Both the position numbers and the translations under genes were made by a program. The notes beneath the pieces are model-generated. The model made no database searches. It was given only the letters and a program-made list of their open reading frames with translations, and was not told the DNA's origin. Positions 46,441 to 54,764 of a stretch of DNA of 64,000 nucleotides are shown here, piece after piece. Each line of letters opens with the position of its first letter. Within the stretch, counting starts at the first letter, position 1. Source of the DNA: Streptomyces griseochromogenes (GTDB taxonomy: Bacteria > Actinomycetota > Actinomycetes > Streptomycetales > Streptomycetaceae); NCBI RefSeq assembly GCF_001542625.1, contig NZ_CP016279.1, positions 10,478,001-10,542,000 of the forward strand, read 5' to 3'.

Positions 46441-47572
46441 CAGCGTCCTCCGTGCAGAGCTGTTCAAGAGCGCCGACCAGGTCGGCGGGCGTGGGAAGTG
46501 CGTCGATCCCGGTACGCAGCCGGTTCGCCCGGTCGCGGTATGCCGGTTCGTCCAGTGCCTCGGCCAGGGCGGCGGCGATGCCGTCCGGGGTGGCGAGGGT
46601 CTGGGGGTCGTCGAGCCATCGGCCCGCCCCGAACGCCCGGACGCGCTCGGCGCAGTCGACGAGCAGGGAATGCCTCGGGCCTTCGGGAAGCGGGGGCACG
46701 ACGACGGCCTGCGGCACGCCGTACGCGGCGGCCGTGCCCGCCGTGCCGTGCCCGCCGTGGTGCACCACGAGGTCACAGTCGTACAGGAGCGACTGGATCG
46801 GTACCGGGTCTATGACCCGTACGGAGCCGTACGACTCGCTCTCGCGCAGGCTCTCACGGAGCCACGACGAAGCCGCCACCAGCGTCTCGGTGCCCGGCAG
46901 CCGGTCGCAGCCGCGCAGCAGGTTCTTCATCAGCGCAAGGACGGGTTCCTTTTCCAGTCCGTCAACGCTGAAGAGGACGAGCACCCGCCGGCGGGCGGCG
47001 GAGGTGAGCAGCTCCGGGTGGAACGAGCCCGGCCCGTTGTAGGGCACGTACCGGACTTGGCGCGCGGGGCGCAGGCCGGGTGTCTGCAGGCCGGGAGGGC
47101 AGGGGTCGACAATGAGGTCGGGTTCCGGCAGCCCGTCGGCAAGGCCCAGCGCCACGCAGCTGTCCCTCAGGGCCTCGGCCGCCGCGCGGAACGCCGTGTC
47201 GGGCAGGTCTCCCGGGCCGAACCGCACATGGACGACGGGAATGTCAAGGAGCCCGCCGAGAATCAGCGCGTTCCACTCCAGCGGATCGGTGACGATCAGG
47301 TCGGGCCGCCAGGTGTCGGCCGTCTCGCGGTAGCCGGCCAGATAGGTGTCCACCCGGCGGCGCGTCCGGTCGGCGACCGACGGGGCCGCCGCGGTTCCTC
47401 CGGGCGGGACGCCGACGATCTCCGCCGCCGACAGGCCCGCCCTCGTGCCCGCCAGTGCCACGTCGGCGTCGCCCGCCACCAGGACCTCGTGGCCGGCCGC
47501 CCGCAGGGCCCAGGCCAGCGGAACCATGGGCATGAGATGAGTCGGCCAGATGGCTGTGAACAGTACGCGCAA
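46355..47572 (-). CDS. Glycosyltransferase GT1 family (GT-5 of 7)
   Basis: A 405-residue GT-B enzyme from TTG 47572. N terminus VLFTAIWPTHLMPMVPLAWA, linker LIVDPCPPGL, donor loop VVHHGGHGTAGTAAAYGVPQ. It is closest by eye to GT-4 downstream (WPTHLMPMVPL shared), consistent with tandem duplication. Its last 27 residues (TRRGHLAHSPDADGSADLG) extend past the family end into GT-4, a read-through extension. Confidence 0.86.
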   Translation of the reverse strand: MRVLFTAIWPTHLMPMVPLAWALRAAGHEVLVAGDADVALAGTRAGLSAAEIVGVPPGGTAAAPSVADRTRRRVDTYLAGYRETADTWRPDLIVTDPLEWNALILGGLLDIPVVHVRFGPGDLPDTAFRAAAEALRDSCVALGLADGLPEPDLIVDPCPPGLQTPGLRPARQVRYVPYNGPGSFHPELLTSAARRRVLVLFSVDGLEKEPVLALMKNLLRGCDRLPGTETLVAASSWLRESLRESESYGSVRVIDPVPIQSLLYDCDLVVHHGGHGTAGTAAAYGVPQAVVVPPLPEGPRHSLLVDCAERVRAFGAGRWLDDPQTLATPDGIAAALAEALDEPAYRDRANRLRTGIDALPTPADLVGALEQLCTEDAGAHTRRGHLAHSPDADGSADLGAALGRA

Positions 47573-47596
47573 GGCTTCTCCTCGGTGACGTACGCG

Positions 47597-48349
47597 TCAG
47601 CGCCCGCCGGCGACGGTGACCGACTCGCCGGTGATGTTGCCGTTGGCCGCCGATGCCAGGAAGACGATCAGGTTGGCCACGTCCTCGGGCCGGGTGAGCG
47701 TGCGGCTGGGCGTCGCGGCCCGCTCCGCCTCGCGCGCCTGCTCGGGCATCCTGGCCCGGACCCGCTCGGTGAGAGTCACCCCGGGGCAGACGACGTTGAC
47801 CAGCACACCGGAGGCTCCCGCGTCCCACATCAGGCTGCGGGTGAAGCCATGCAGCGCCGCCTTGGCGGCACCGTAGAACTCCATGCCCGCACGGCCGTTC
47901 CGGGCGAGGTGTGAGGAGACCAGGACGATCCGGCCCCAGCCGCGTTCCCGCATGGCGGGCAGCACGAGCTGCACGGTGCGCAGCGTCCGCAGGAGGTTGT
48001 CCTCGACGAACGGCACCCACTCCTCGGGCGGGGCGGTCGCGAAGGAGTCCGCGTCGGGACGGCGGCCCGAGAGCCGCGCGGCCAGCGGGACCAGCACGTC
48101 GAGGCCGCCGTGGGAGCGCTCGATCTCCGTCACCGCAGCGGCGACGGAATCGGGGTCGTCGAGGCTGTAGCGGATGGCGAAGGAGCCGTTGCCGAGCTCT
48201 TCGGCGAGCCGCTCGGCGGCTTCCCGGTTGGTGTTGTATCCGGTCACGACCCGTGCGCCGACCGCGGCGAATGCCCTGGCCACCACGGTTCCCAGGTCGC
48301 CGGTCGCACCTGTGACGAGCACGGTGCGGCCCGAGAGTCCCAGATCCAT
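47597..48349 (-). CDS. SDR-family ketoreductase
   Basis: A 250-residue classical SDR with TGATGDLGTVVA (cofactor), Ser in VSSHLARNG and YGAAK, and a C-terminal GESVTVAGGR resembling FabG-type enzymes. Its start base is shared with the NRPS stop, so the two are tightly coupled. It may act on the polyketide, on a sugar, or on the product of the NRPS branch; the coupling favours the last (inference). Confidence 0.78.
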   Translation of the reverse strand: MDLGLSGRTVLVTGATGDLGTVVARAFAAVGARVVTGYNTNREAAERLAEELGNGSFAIRYSLDDPDSVAAAVTEIERSHGGLDVLVPLAARLSGRRPDADSFATAPPEEWVPFVEDNLLRTLRTVQLVLPAMRERGWGRIVLVSSHLARNGRAGMEFYGAAKAALHGFTRSLMWDAGASGVLVNVVCPGVTLTERVRARMPEQAREAERAATPSRTLTRPEDVANLIVFLASAANGNITGESVTVAGGR

Positions 48350-51300
48350 CAGTGCGTCACCTCCTGAATTTCCTGATCGGTCGCGGTGGCGGAGGTCCGC
48401 GGCGCGGCCCCCGGTGCCGCGCGGAGCATGCGGACGATCTCGTCGAGGACACGTCGGCCGAACCCGGCGGGCAGCCGGTCGGCCCGGGTACTGACCGTCA
48501 GTTCCAGGCCATCGTCGGCACCGGGTTTGACGGCCAGTTCGATCTCGGTGGCCGTGGCAGGTGAGTCAAGGCGCAGCACCTGGGACCGGCAGCCGGGCAG
48601 CGTCAGCACGGGGAGCCCCTCGTCGTGCAGGAGCAGCATCGGCAGGTTCAGCAGGGAGAGTCCGCTGCCCGCCATGAACGCCATCCGCGCGACATCGCCG
48701 AAGGTGACGTCCTGCGCCGCCAGCGCACCGGCGACCGCGTCCTGGGCCGCGTCGAACCAGTCCGCGCCCGAGGCGGACCGCAGCCGTACGCACACGGAGT
48801 CGATTCGGCAGGTGATACCGCCCAGCACCGTCCGTTTGGCGACCGGCACCATGATCCCGAAGTCGCTCTGGCCGGTGAGGCCGGCGAGCGCCGCACCGTA
48901 CACGCCCACGAGGGCCCCGGTCCTGCTGCTGCCGCGCCGACGGCAGTGGTCGTCCCAGGGCGCGAGCTCGGCGGCGGTGACGTGGGCCTGGGCCTTGGCA
49001 ATGGGGCCGGACGCCGCCATGGACGGCAGGTGCTGGGGGAGTTCGAGCTCCGGGAGCCCGTCCATCTCGTGCTTCCAGAAGCGTCGTTGAGACGTCAGGT
49101 CGGCGAGCGCCAGTCCCTGCTGGTAGGCGGTGGCGAGCTCGGTGAGTGTGGGGGCCGGTGCCGGGAAGACGGGTGCCGCTCCGGCCAGGCGAGCCCGGTA
49201 GGCCACACTGAGATCGGCGGCGAACGGCTCCTCGGAGAGCCCGTCGAAGGCGGCATGATGAGCCGTCAGCCCGAACAGGGTGCGGCCGGTGTCCCCGGAC
49301 CGCAGGACGGCGGTGCGCCACACCCGGCCGTTCGCGATGTCCAGGGGCCGGAAGAGCGTCGCCCGCAGCGTCGCCACCGCCTCGTCCTCGGTTCCGGCGT
49401 CGGGCAGGTCGTGGAATTCCGGCTCACGGTCCTCCACGGCCGGCACGGCCAGGCCCTCGTCCACGAGGTAGCGGGCGCCCAGCGCCTCGTGCCGCCGTTG
49501 CACGTCGGCCAGGGCCGCGGCGAGGGCGCCGCGGTCGACCTCGCCCTCGATCCACCAGGCGAGCTGGCACACGTACCGGGTGCTGGGTGTCTCCTCCCCC
49601 GAGAGGTAGCTGGCGGGCTGCGGAGGCAGCCGTACCGCTCCGGACGCGTCGGTGACGCCGAGCGGATCGATCTCCGCCTTGGTGCCCGCTTCCACGGCCT
49701 CGGCAAGGCGGGCAAGGGTGGGGTGGGTGAAGACGGTGCTCAGGGGGACCGTGAGCCCGAAGTGTTCGCGGATTCCGGCCGTGAGGCGGGCCGCGAGCAA
49801 GGATGTGCCGCCGAGCTCGAAGAAGTGGTGCCCGGCGTGGTGGATCGGCAGTCCGTCGAACAGCTCGCTCCACAGGGCCGCCAGGCGTTCCGCGACCGGC
49901 CCCGCCAGCGGGGGCGCTCCGGCATCATCGGCGGCGGGCTCCATGAGGTCCGGCGCGGGCAGCGCCTTGCGGTCCACCTTTCCGCTGAGGTTGAGCGGGA
50001 AGGCGTCCAGGGCGAGGAAGCGGATCGGAATCATGTAGGCGGGCAGCCGCAGGCGGCAGTACCCGACGAGTTCGGTGTCGGTCGCCCGCCGGTCCGGATC
50101 CGCCGGGATCCAGTACGCCACCAGGTGCTGCTCGGACCCGATCGCGGCGGCAACGACCAGGGCGTCGGCGACCCCGTCGTGGGTGCGCAGTACGGCGGCG
50201 ATCTCGTCCGGCTCGATGCGATGTCCGCGGATCTTCACCTGGTTGTCGGCCCGGTCGAGGTATTCGAGGGTGCCGTCGGGGCGGGTCCTGACGATGTCGC
50301 CGGTGCGGTAGAGCCGGGACCCCGGCGGCCCGAACGGGTTGCGGACGAAGCGGGCGGCGGTCTCGTCGGGCCGGTTCCGGTAACCCCGGGCGAGCCCGGT
50401 GCCGCCGATGCAGAGCTCGCCGGGCACCCCGACCGGCAGGAGCGCCTGGCGCTCGTCGAGTACGTATACGGTGGTGTTCTGCAGAGGCCGTCCGATGGCG
50501 ACCCGGTCGGGGTCACGCGGCACCTCCCACAGCGTGGACCAGATGGTGGTCTCGGTTGGCCCGTACACGTTGACGAGCCGCCGCACCCGGGGCCGGAGCC
50601 GCCGGGCGAGATCGAGGGAGAGCGCTTCGCCGCCAGCCAGGGCAACGACCGAAGGGAAGTCGAACCCCGCCTGGAGCAACAGCTTCCAGCTGGACGGGGT
50701 GGCCTGGACGTGGCTCACCTCGTGGGCCTCGATCGCCTTCACCAGGGTCTGGCCGTCGCGGGCCTGCTCGGTGCCCGCCAGCACGATCCGGCCGCCGGAG
50801 ACGAGCGGGAGGTACAGCTCCAGGCCCGAGATGTCGAAGGACGTCGAGGTGACGGCCAGCCAGGTGCCGCCGGCGCCGACCTCGTCGCGCATGGCGAGGA
50901 GCAGGTTGACCAGAGACCGGTGTTCGATCTTCACGCCCTTGGGGCGTCCGGTGGACCCCGAGGTGTACATCAGATAGGCGAGCCGGCCGGCCGTGGAGGG
51001 CCGCGGCGGTGCCGCGACCGCCGGGGCCGGGCCGGTGCCGAGCTCCAGGACCGCACCGGGAAACCCCTCCGGCAGCAGCCTCCGGTGTCCGGCCTCCGCG
51101 ATCACGACGGAGGCCCCGGAATCCTCGAGCATGTAGTGGATCCGGTCGGCGGGCAGCTCCGGGTTGAGCGGCAGGTAGGCCGCACCCGCCTTCCACACGC
51201 CGAGCAGAGCGGCCACGAGCTCGGGGTTCCGGTCGGCCAGCACGCCGACCACGGATTCGGGCTGCACGCCAGCGACGAGCAGCCGCCTGGCGTACCACTC

Positions 51301-52053
51301 GGCCCGTTCGTCGAGTTCCCGGTACGTCACGTGGGTGCCGTCCGGCGATCCGGCATCGACCAGGGCGACCGCGTCCGGGGCGGACCCCACGTGGTCGGCG
51401 AAGAGTTCATGCACCGGGCGCCACGAGCGCGGCACGGCAGTGTCGTTCCAGCGACGTACCAGCAGGTCGCGTTCGGCCGGGGGGAGCAGCTCCAGGGCGG
51501 ACAAGGGTGTCTCCGGCCGCTGTGCCGCGGCCGTCAGCAGGGCCAGGAACCGTTCGGCCATTCGCTCGACGGTGTCTTGGTCGAACAGGGCGGTGGTGTA
51601 CTCCAGCACCCCGGCGATCGACCCGTCCGGCTCCGTGCGGAGCCGCATGGCCAGCTCGGTGTCTGCGCCGGTCGCCGTGGCGGGTGCGGTGGCCTCTTCC
51701 TCGTACAGGTCGAAGAGCACCCGGCAGGGGAGGTCACCCGACGGCGTGGTCGTGGAGTCCGCCAGCGTGCGGCCGACCCGCTCGACGGCCTCGTCGAAGG
51801 CCGGGTCGCCGGTCAGCTCGCACAGCAGCGCCGGTGTGCCGAGGCCCGGGGTGCCGACCGGCACGCTCCACTGCCCGCTGTGGCGAGCCAGCAGAGTGGC
51901 GAAGGCGGTGAGCAGCGTCGCGTACCGGGCGGTGGCAGCGAACGAGGCGGGCACCGTGAAGGCGACCCGGTCCCTGCCGGGGTCCGGCGGAGCCGGCCGG
52001 GGCCGGTCGGTGGGGAGTTCCAACGGCGTGACGCCGTTCAGCTCAAGTCGCAT
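48349..52053 (-). CDS. NRPS: truncated C, A (Gly-like), PCP, C
   Basis: A 1234-residue NRPS. Residues 1-205 resemble only the C-terminal lobe of a condensation domain (no HHxxxDG; ends LLVRRWNDTA). The A domain (207-705) has LMYTSGSTGRPKGVK, VYGPTETT and GKVDRKA. Specificity residues by alignment to GrsA read D-I-L-Q-L-G-V-I-W-K, one change from a published glycine code (inference). The PCP has LGGTSLLAAR (Ser near 751). A complete C domain follows (HHAAFDG at 932-938) and ends the protein with no thioesterase. The terminal C domain should condense glycine with a free acceptor, as amide or ester. Confidence 0.88.
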   Translation of the reverse strand: MRLELNGVTPLELPTDRPRPAPPDPGRDRVAFTVPASFAATARYATLLTAFATLLARHSGQWSVPVGTPGLGTPALLCELTGDPAFDEAVERVGRTLADSTTTPSGDLPCRVLFDLYEEEATAPATATGADTELAMRLRTEPDGSIAGVLEYTTALFDQDTVERMAERFLALLTAAAQRPETPLSALELLPPAERDLLVRRWNDTAVPRSWRPVHELFADHVGSAPDAVALVDAGSPDGTHVTYRELDERAEWYARRLLVAGVQPESVVGVLADRNPELVAALLGVWKAGAAYLPLNPELPADRIHYMLEDSGASVVIAEAGHRRLLPEGFPGAVLELGTGPAPAVAAPPRPSTAGRLAYLMYTSGSTGRPKGVKIEHRSLVNLLLAMRDEVGAGGTWLAVTSTSFDISGLELYLPLVSGGRIVLAGTEQARDGQTLVKAIEAHEVSHVQATPSSWKLLLQAGFDFPSVVALAGGEALSLDLARRLRPRVRRLVNVYGPTETTIWSTLWEVPRDPDRVAIGRPLQNTTVYVLDERQALLPVGVPGELCIGGTGLARGYRNRPDETAARFVRNPFGPPGSRLYRTGDIVRTRPDGTLEYLDRADNQVKIRGHRIEPDEIAAVLRTHDGVADALVVAAAIGSEQHLVAYWIPADPDRRATDTELVGYCRLRLPAYMIPIRFLALDAFPLNLSGKVDRKALPAPDLMEPAADDAGAPPLAGPVAERLAALWSELFDGLPIHHAGHHFFELGGTSLLAARLTAGIREHFGLTVPLSTVFTHPTLARLAEAVEAGTKAEIDPLGVTDASGAVRLPPQPASYLSGEETPSTRYVCQLAWWIEGEVDRGALAAALADVQRRHEALGARYLVDEGLAVPAVEDREPEFHDLPDAGTEDEAVATLRATLFRPLDIANGRVWRTAVLRSGDTGRTLFGLTAHHAAFDGLSEEPFAADLSVAYRARLAGAAPVFPAPAPTLTELATAYQQGLALADLTSQRRFWKHEMDGLPELELPQHLPSMAASGPIAKAQAHVTAAELAPWDDHCRRRGSSRTGALVGVYGAALAGLTGQSDFGIMVPVAKRTVLGGITCRIDSVCVRLRSASGADWFDAAQDAVAGALAAQDVTFGDVARMAFMAGSGLSLLNLPMLLLHDEGLPVLTLPGCRSQVLRLDSPATATEIELAVKPGADDGLELTVSTRADRLPAGFGRRVLDEIVRMLRAAPGAAPRTSATATDQEIQEVTH

Positions 52054-52067
52054 GGGCGAGCGGCCTC

Positions 52068-52898
52068 TCAACTCTGGATGCGGCGGACGAAGCGGTGGCA
52101 GGCGAAGGTCCCGACGGCGGCGACCGCGAGGGTCAGCACGCCCAGCACCGCCCAGATGGGCATGTGGCCGAGCTGGGGAGTGAGGGCGGCCCGCATCCCC
52201 TCGCTCATGTAGACGACGGGGTTGATCAGCACCGCGTACTGAAGCCATTCGATGGAGCGGAGCGCCGACCACGAGTAGTACACGCAGCCGAACATCGTCA
52301 TCGGCAGCACGATCAGGACGATCATGGTGCTGGCCTTCTGGATCTCAAGGAGCGTTCCGCAGACCAGCCCGCAGCTCGCCGCGAGCATCGAGGACAGAAT
52401 CAGCACGGCGAGGAACAGCGGCCAGTTGTGCACATGGACGTCCGGGGCCTGGCCCTTGGCGTGCACCACCATGACCACGGGGAAGACCACGACCCCGGAG
52501 AGCAGGCCCTGGAAGCCGGCCGAGATGATCTTCTGGACAGCCACCGACCAGAGAGGGATCGGGGCGAGAGCCCGGTCCTCGATGTCCTTGTAGGTCAGCT
52601 CCATCAGGAGCGGCATCATCACGCTCGTGAGGCCCTGGTTCGCGATGGCGACGGCGACGAGCCCGGGCACCAGGGTGGTCGCATACGCCGACGAGCCGCC
52701 CACGCCGTTGCCGACCTTGGGCAGCACGAACGCGAAGGTGAAGGTGAGCAGCACCGGCTGCGAAAGCACCTTGATCAGGAACATGATCGCGTCCTGCCGC
52801 CACACCAGCAGATCGCGCCAGAACAGCGCGCGGAACGCCTTGGCGTAGGTGGCGTGCGGCCGGGGCCGGCCGGCGTCGAGTGCCGCATAGGCGTTCAT
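52068..52898 (-). CDS. ABC-2 type transporter permease (second exporter)
   Basis: A 276-residue membrane protein with six hydrophobic segments and the daunorubicin-resistance-type core MELTYKDIEDRALAPIPLWS. Its ATG overlaps the ATPase stop by 4 bases and it ends 14 bases before the NRPS. With the ATPase at 52895-53848 it forms a second DrrAB-like exporter within the biosynthetic operon. Confidence 0.88.
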   Translation of the reverse strand: MNAYAALDAGRPRPHATYAKAFRALFWRDLLVWRQDAIMFLIKVLSQPVLLTFTFAFVLPKVGNGVGGSSAYATTLVPGLVAVAIANQGLTSVMMPLLMELTYKDIEDRALAPIPLWSVAVQKIISAGFQGLLSGVVVFPVVMVVHAKGQAPDVHVHNWPLFLAVLILSSMLAASCGLVCGTLLEIQKASTMIVLIVLPMTMFGCVYYSWSALRSIEWLQYAVLINPVVYMSEGMRAALTPQLGHMPIWAVLGVLTLAVAAVGTFACHRFVRRIQS

Positions 52899-53848
52899 GC
52901 CTGGAAGTCCCTTCCGGTCAGGGCGAGAAAGGCCGTCTCGAGGCTGGGCGGTGTGGAGAAGGCGTTGCCGACCGAAAGGCCGTGGTCGGCGCCCGCGTCC
53001 GCGAGCTTGCCGAACAGGCCCTCGGGCTCCGTGGAGTAGACCCGCAGCCGGTTGCCGTCGGTCTCGGTCCTGCGTACGCCGGGCAGCTTGCCCGCCGTCT
53101 CCGCGACCGGCTCGGCGGGGCCGTCGAAGTCCATGGTGAAGACGGTGTCCGCGCCCGCCGTCCGCTTCAGTCCTGCCACGGTGTCGCAGGCGAGCAGAGA
53201 ACCGTCGTCGATCACTGCCACCCGCTGGCAGAGCGACTCGACTTCCTCCAGATAGTGGCTCGTGAGCACGATCGTCTGCCCGGAGGCGTGGAGCTCCCGC
53301 AGCGCCTCCCAGAGGTTGAGGCGGGCCTGGGTGTCGATGCCCGTGGTGGGTTCGTCGAGGAAGAGCACGTCGGGCCGGTGCATCAGGGACCGGGCGATCT
53401 TCAGGCGCTGCGCCTGGCCGCCGGAGACCCATCCCACCTTCGCCTTCGCCCGCTCCGCCAGGCCGAAGACCTCCAACAGCTCCAGGGCGCGCCGGCGGGA
53501 TTCCCTGCCGCTCATGCCGAAGAGCCGCCCGCGCATTTCGAGGTTCTGGCTGAGGGTCAGGCCACGGTCGAGCCCGGTGTCCTGGGTGACGACCGAGATC
53601 CTGCGCTTGACGTCGACGGGACGCTTGATCACGTCCGCGCCCGCGACGGTCGCCCGTCCCCCGGTCGGGGTGACCAGAGTCGTGAGCATGCCGATCGTCG
53701 TGGACTTTCCCGCACCGTTGGGGCCGAGCAGCCCGAACAGCTCGCCGGTCCGGATCTCCAGGTCCAGGCCCGTCACCGCTGGGACGGACTGACTGCCCCC
53801 GACGTAGACCTTGGAGAGCCCGGCCGTTTCTATCGCTAGGTCGACCAT
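52895..53848 (-). CDS. ABC transporter ATPase (second exporter)
   Basis: A 317-residue nucleotide-binding protein: Walker A GPNGAGKST, signature VSGGQAQRLKIARSL, Walker B VLFLDEPTTGID, H-loop LTSHYLEE, plus a C-terminal DrrA-like extension. ATG 53848 is followed directly by the ABC fold. First gene of a block ATPase, permease, NRPS, SDR, GT-5, GT-4, 4-ketoreductase. Two heptamers 11 bases apart (TTGAACG, TCCAAGG) lie about 110 bases upstream, a weak SARP-like match. Confidence 0.9.
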   Translation of the reverse strand: MVDLAIETAGLSKVYVGGSQSVPAVTGLDLEIRTGELFGLLGPNGAGKSTTIGMLTTLVTPTGGRATVAGADVIKRPVDVKRRISVVTQDTGLDRGLTLSQNLEMRGRLFGMSGRESRRRALELLEVFGLAERAKAKVGWVSGGQAQRLKIARSLMHRPDVLFLDEPTTGIDTQARLNLWEALRELHASGQTIVLTSHYLEEVESLCQRVAVIDDGSLLACDTVAGLKRTAGADTVFTMDFDGPAEPVAETAGKLPGVRRTETDGNRLRVYSTEPEGLFGKLADAGADHGLSVGNAFSTPPSLETAFLALTGRDFQA

Positions 53849-54011
53849 GGCAGTGACACCTCTAGTAGACATCGAGAAACAAGGAAGGGCAGGGCGGTGG
53901 ATCTGGGAACGGGTGCCACCGCTCCCGAGTACGCCGCCGATCCTCCGGCCCTCCCTTGGAGGCCCGTTCAAGGCTGCTCCTAGGGAGGGCCGTCGGCGGT
54001 CGGCTGTGCTG

Positions 54012-54515
54012 TCAGGACCGGACGTCCACCGGCGCGCGGGCCGGCCACGCGTGGAAGGTCCCGCGCTGGTGGAGTAGCGGCGGGCGGGACGAGACCTCGC
54101 AGTGGTCCACCGTGGCGATGAAGATCCAGTGGTCACCCGCCTCCACGGTCCGCACCACCGAGCACTCGGCGTGGGCATACGCGCCGTCCAGCAGCACCGG
54201 CGCGCCGGCCGCAACGTGCGCAGGACGCCAGCGGACGTGGGTGAACTTCCGGTCGGAGCGCCCCGCGAAGACGCGTACGGCCTCCTGGCCGTCTGCCGCC
54301 AGCATGTTGACCACGAAGGCGCCCGAGGAGCGCAGGGCGCGCAGGGTCTGCGAGCGCTTGTCCACGCAGACCAGCAGCATGGGTGGTTCGGCGGACACGG
54401 CGGTGATGGCGCTGCAGGTGAAGCCGCGGGGTTCGCCGTCGGCGTCGAGGGCCGTGACAACCGACACCATTGTCGGGAAGGAGCTGAAGAAGTCCCGGAA
54501 GAGCTGGGCGTCCAC
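54012..54515 (-). CDS. Flavin reductase (two-component monooxygenase partner)
   Basis: A 167-residue flavin_Reduct-family protein: N terminus LFRDFFSSFPTMVSVVTALD, flavin loop GFTCSAITAVSAEPPMLLVCVD, and the NADH-associated GDHWIFIATVDHCE near residue 130. It reduces FMN or FAD for a separate monooxygenase, most likely the luciferase-like enzyme at 58377-59462. It is 3 bases after the carrier protein gene. Confidence 0.88.
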   Translation of the reverse strand: MDAQLFRDFFSSFPTMVSVVTALDADGEPRGFTCSAITAVSAEPPMLLVCVDKRSQTLRALRSSGAFVVNMLAADGQEAVRVFAGRSDRKFTHVRWRPAHVAAGAPVLLDGAYAHAECSVVRTVEAGDHWIFIATVDHCEVSSRPPLLHQRGTFHAWPARAPVDVRS

Positions 54516-54518
54516 CGG

Positions 54519-54764
54519 CTATGCCTTGGCGCGATACGTTTCGAGCACGTCCCACAGGGCGCGTGGGGTGGCGAACGTGCGCCCGTTCAACGCGCTGTCC
54601 GGAAACTTGACGCCGTACCGCTCCTCCAGGCGCATCAGCAGATCGATCGTGCCGATAGAGCTGAGCCCGGCCGCTCTGAGGTCGCTGTCAGGCCCCAGCG
54701 GGGTCTCCGATGCGGAGGTCCGCAACACCGTGAGCAGGATCTTCTCGAATTCCGTGTCCAGCAT
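54519..54764 (-). CDS. Discrete acyl/peptidyl carrier protein
   Basis: An 81-residue carrier with phosphopantetheine site AAGLSSIGTIDLL (Ser36). It does not resemble the PKS ACP at 35895 beyond the fold. It shares its start base with the stop of the AMP ligase, so it is the expected acceptor of the activated acid. Such ligase-carrier pairs prepare groups for transfer by KASIII-like acyltransferases, as in the pyrrole pathway of aminocoumarins. Confidence 0.87.
   Translation of the reverse strand: MLDTEFEKILLTVLRTSASETPLGPDSDLRAAGLSSIGTIDLLMRLEERYGVKFPDSALNGRTFATPRALWDVLETYRAKA

Noticed and set aside
45289..46776. A 495-residue version of GT-4 starting at 46776
   Set aside because: The first 112 residues are antisense-like readings in the wrong frame of GT-5; the family N terminus starts at GTG 46440.
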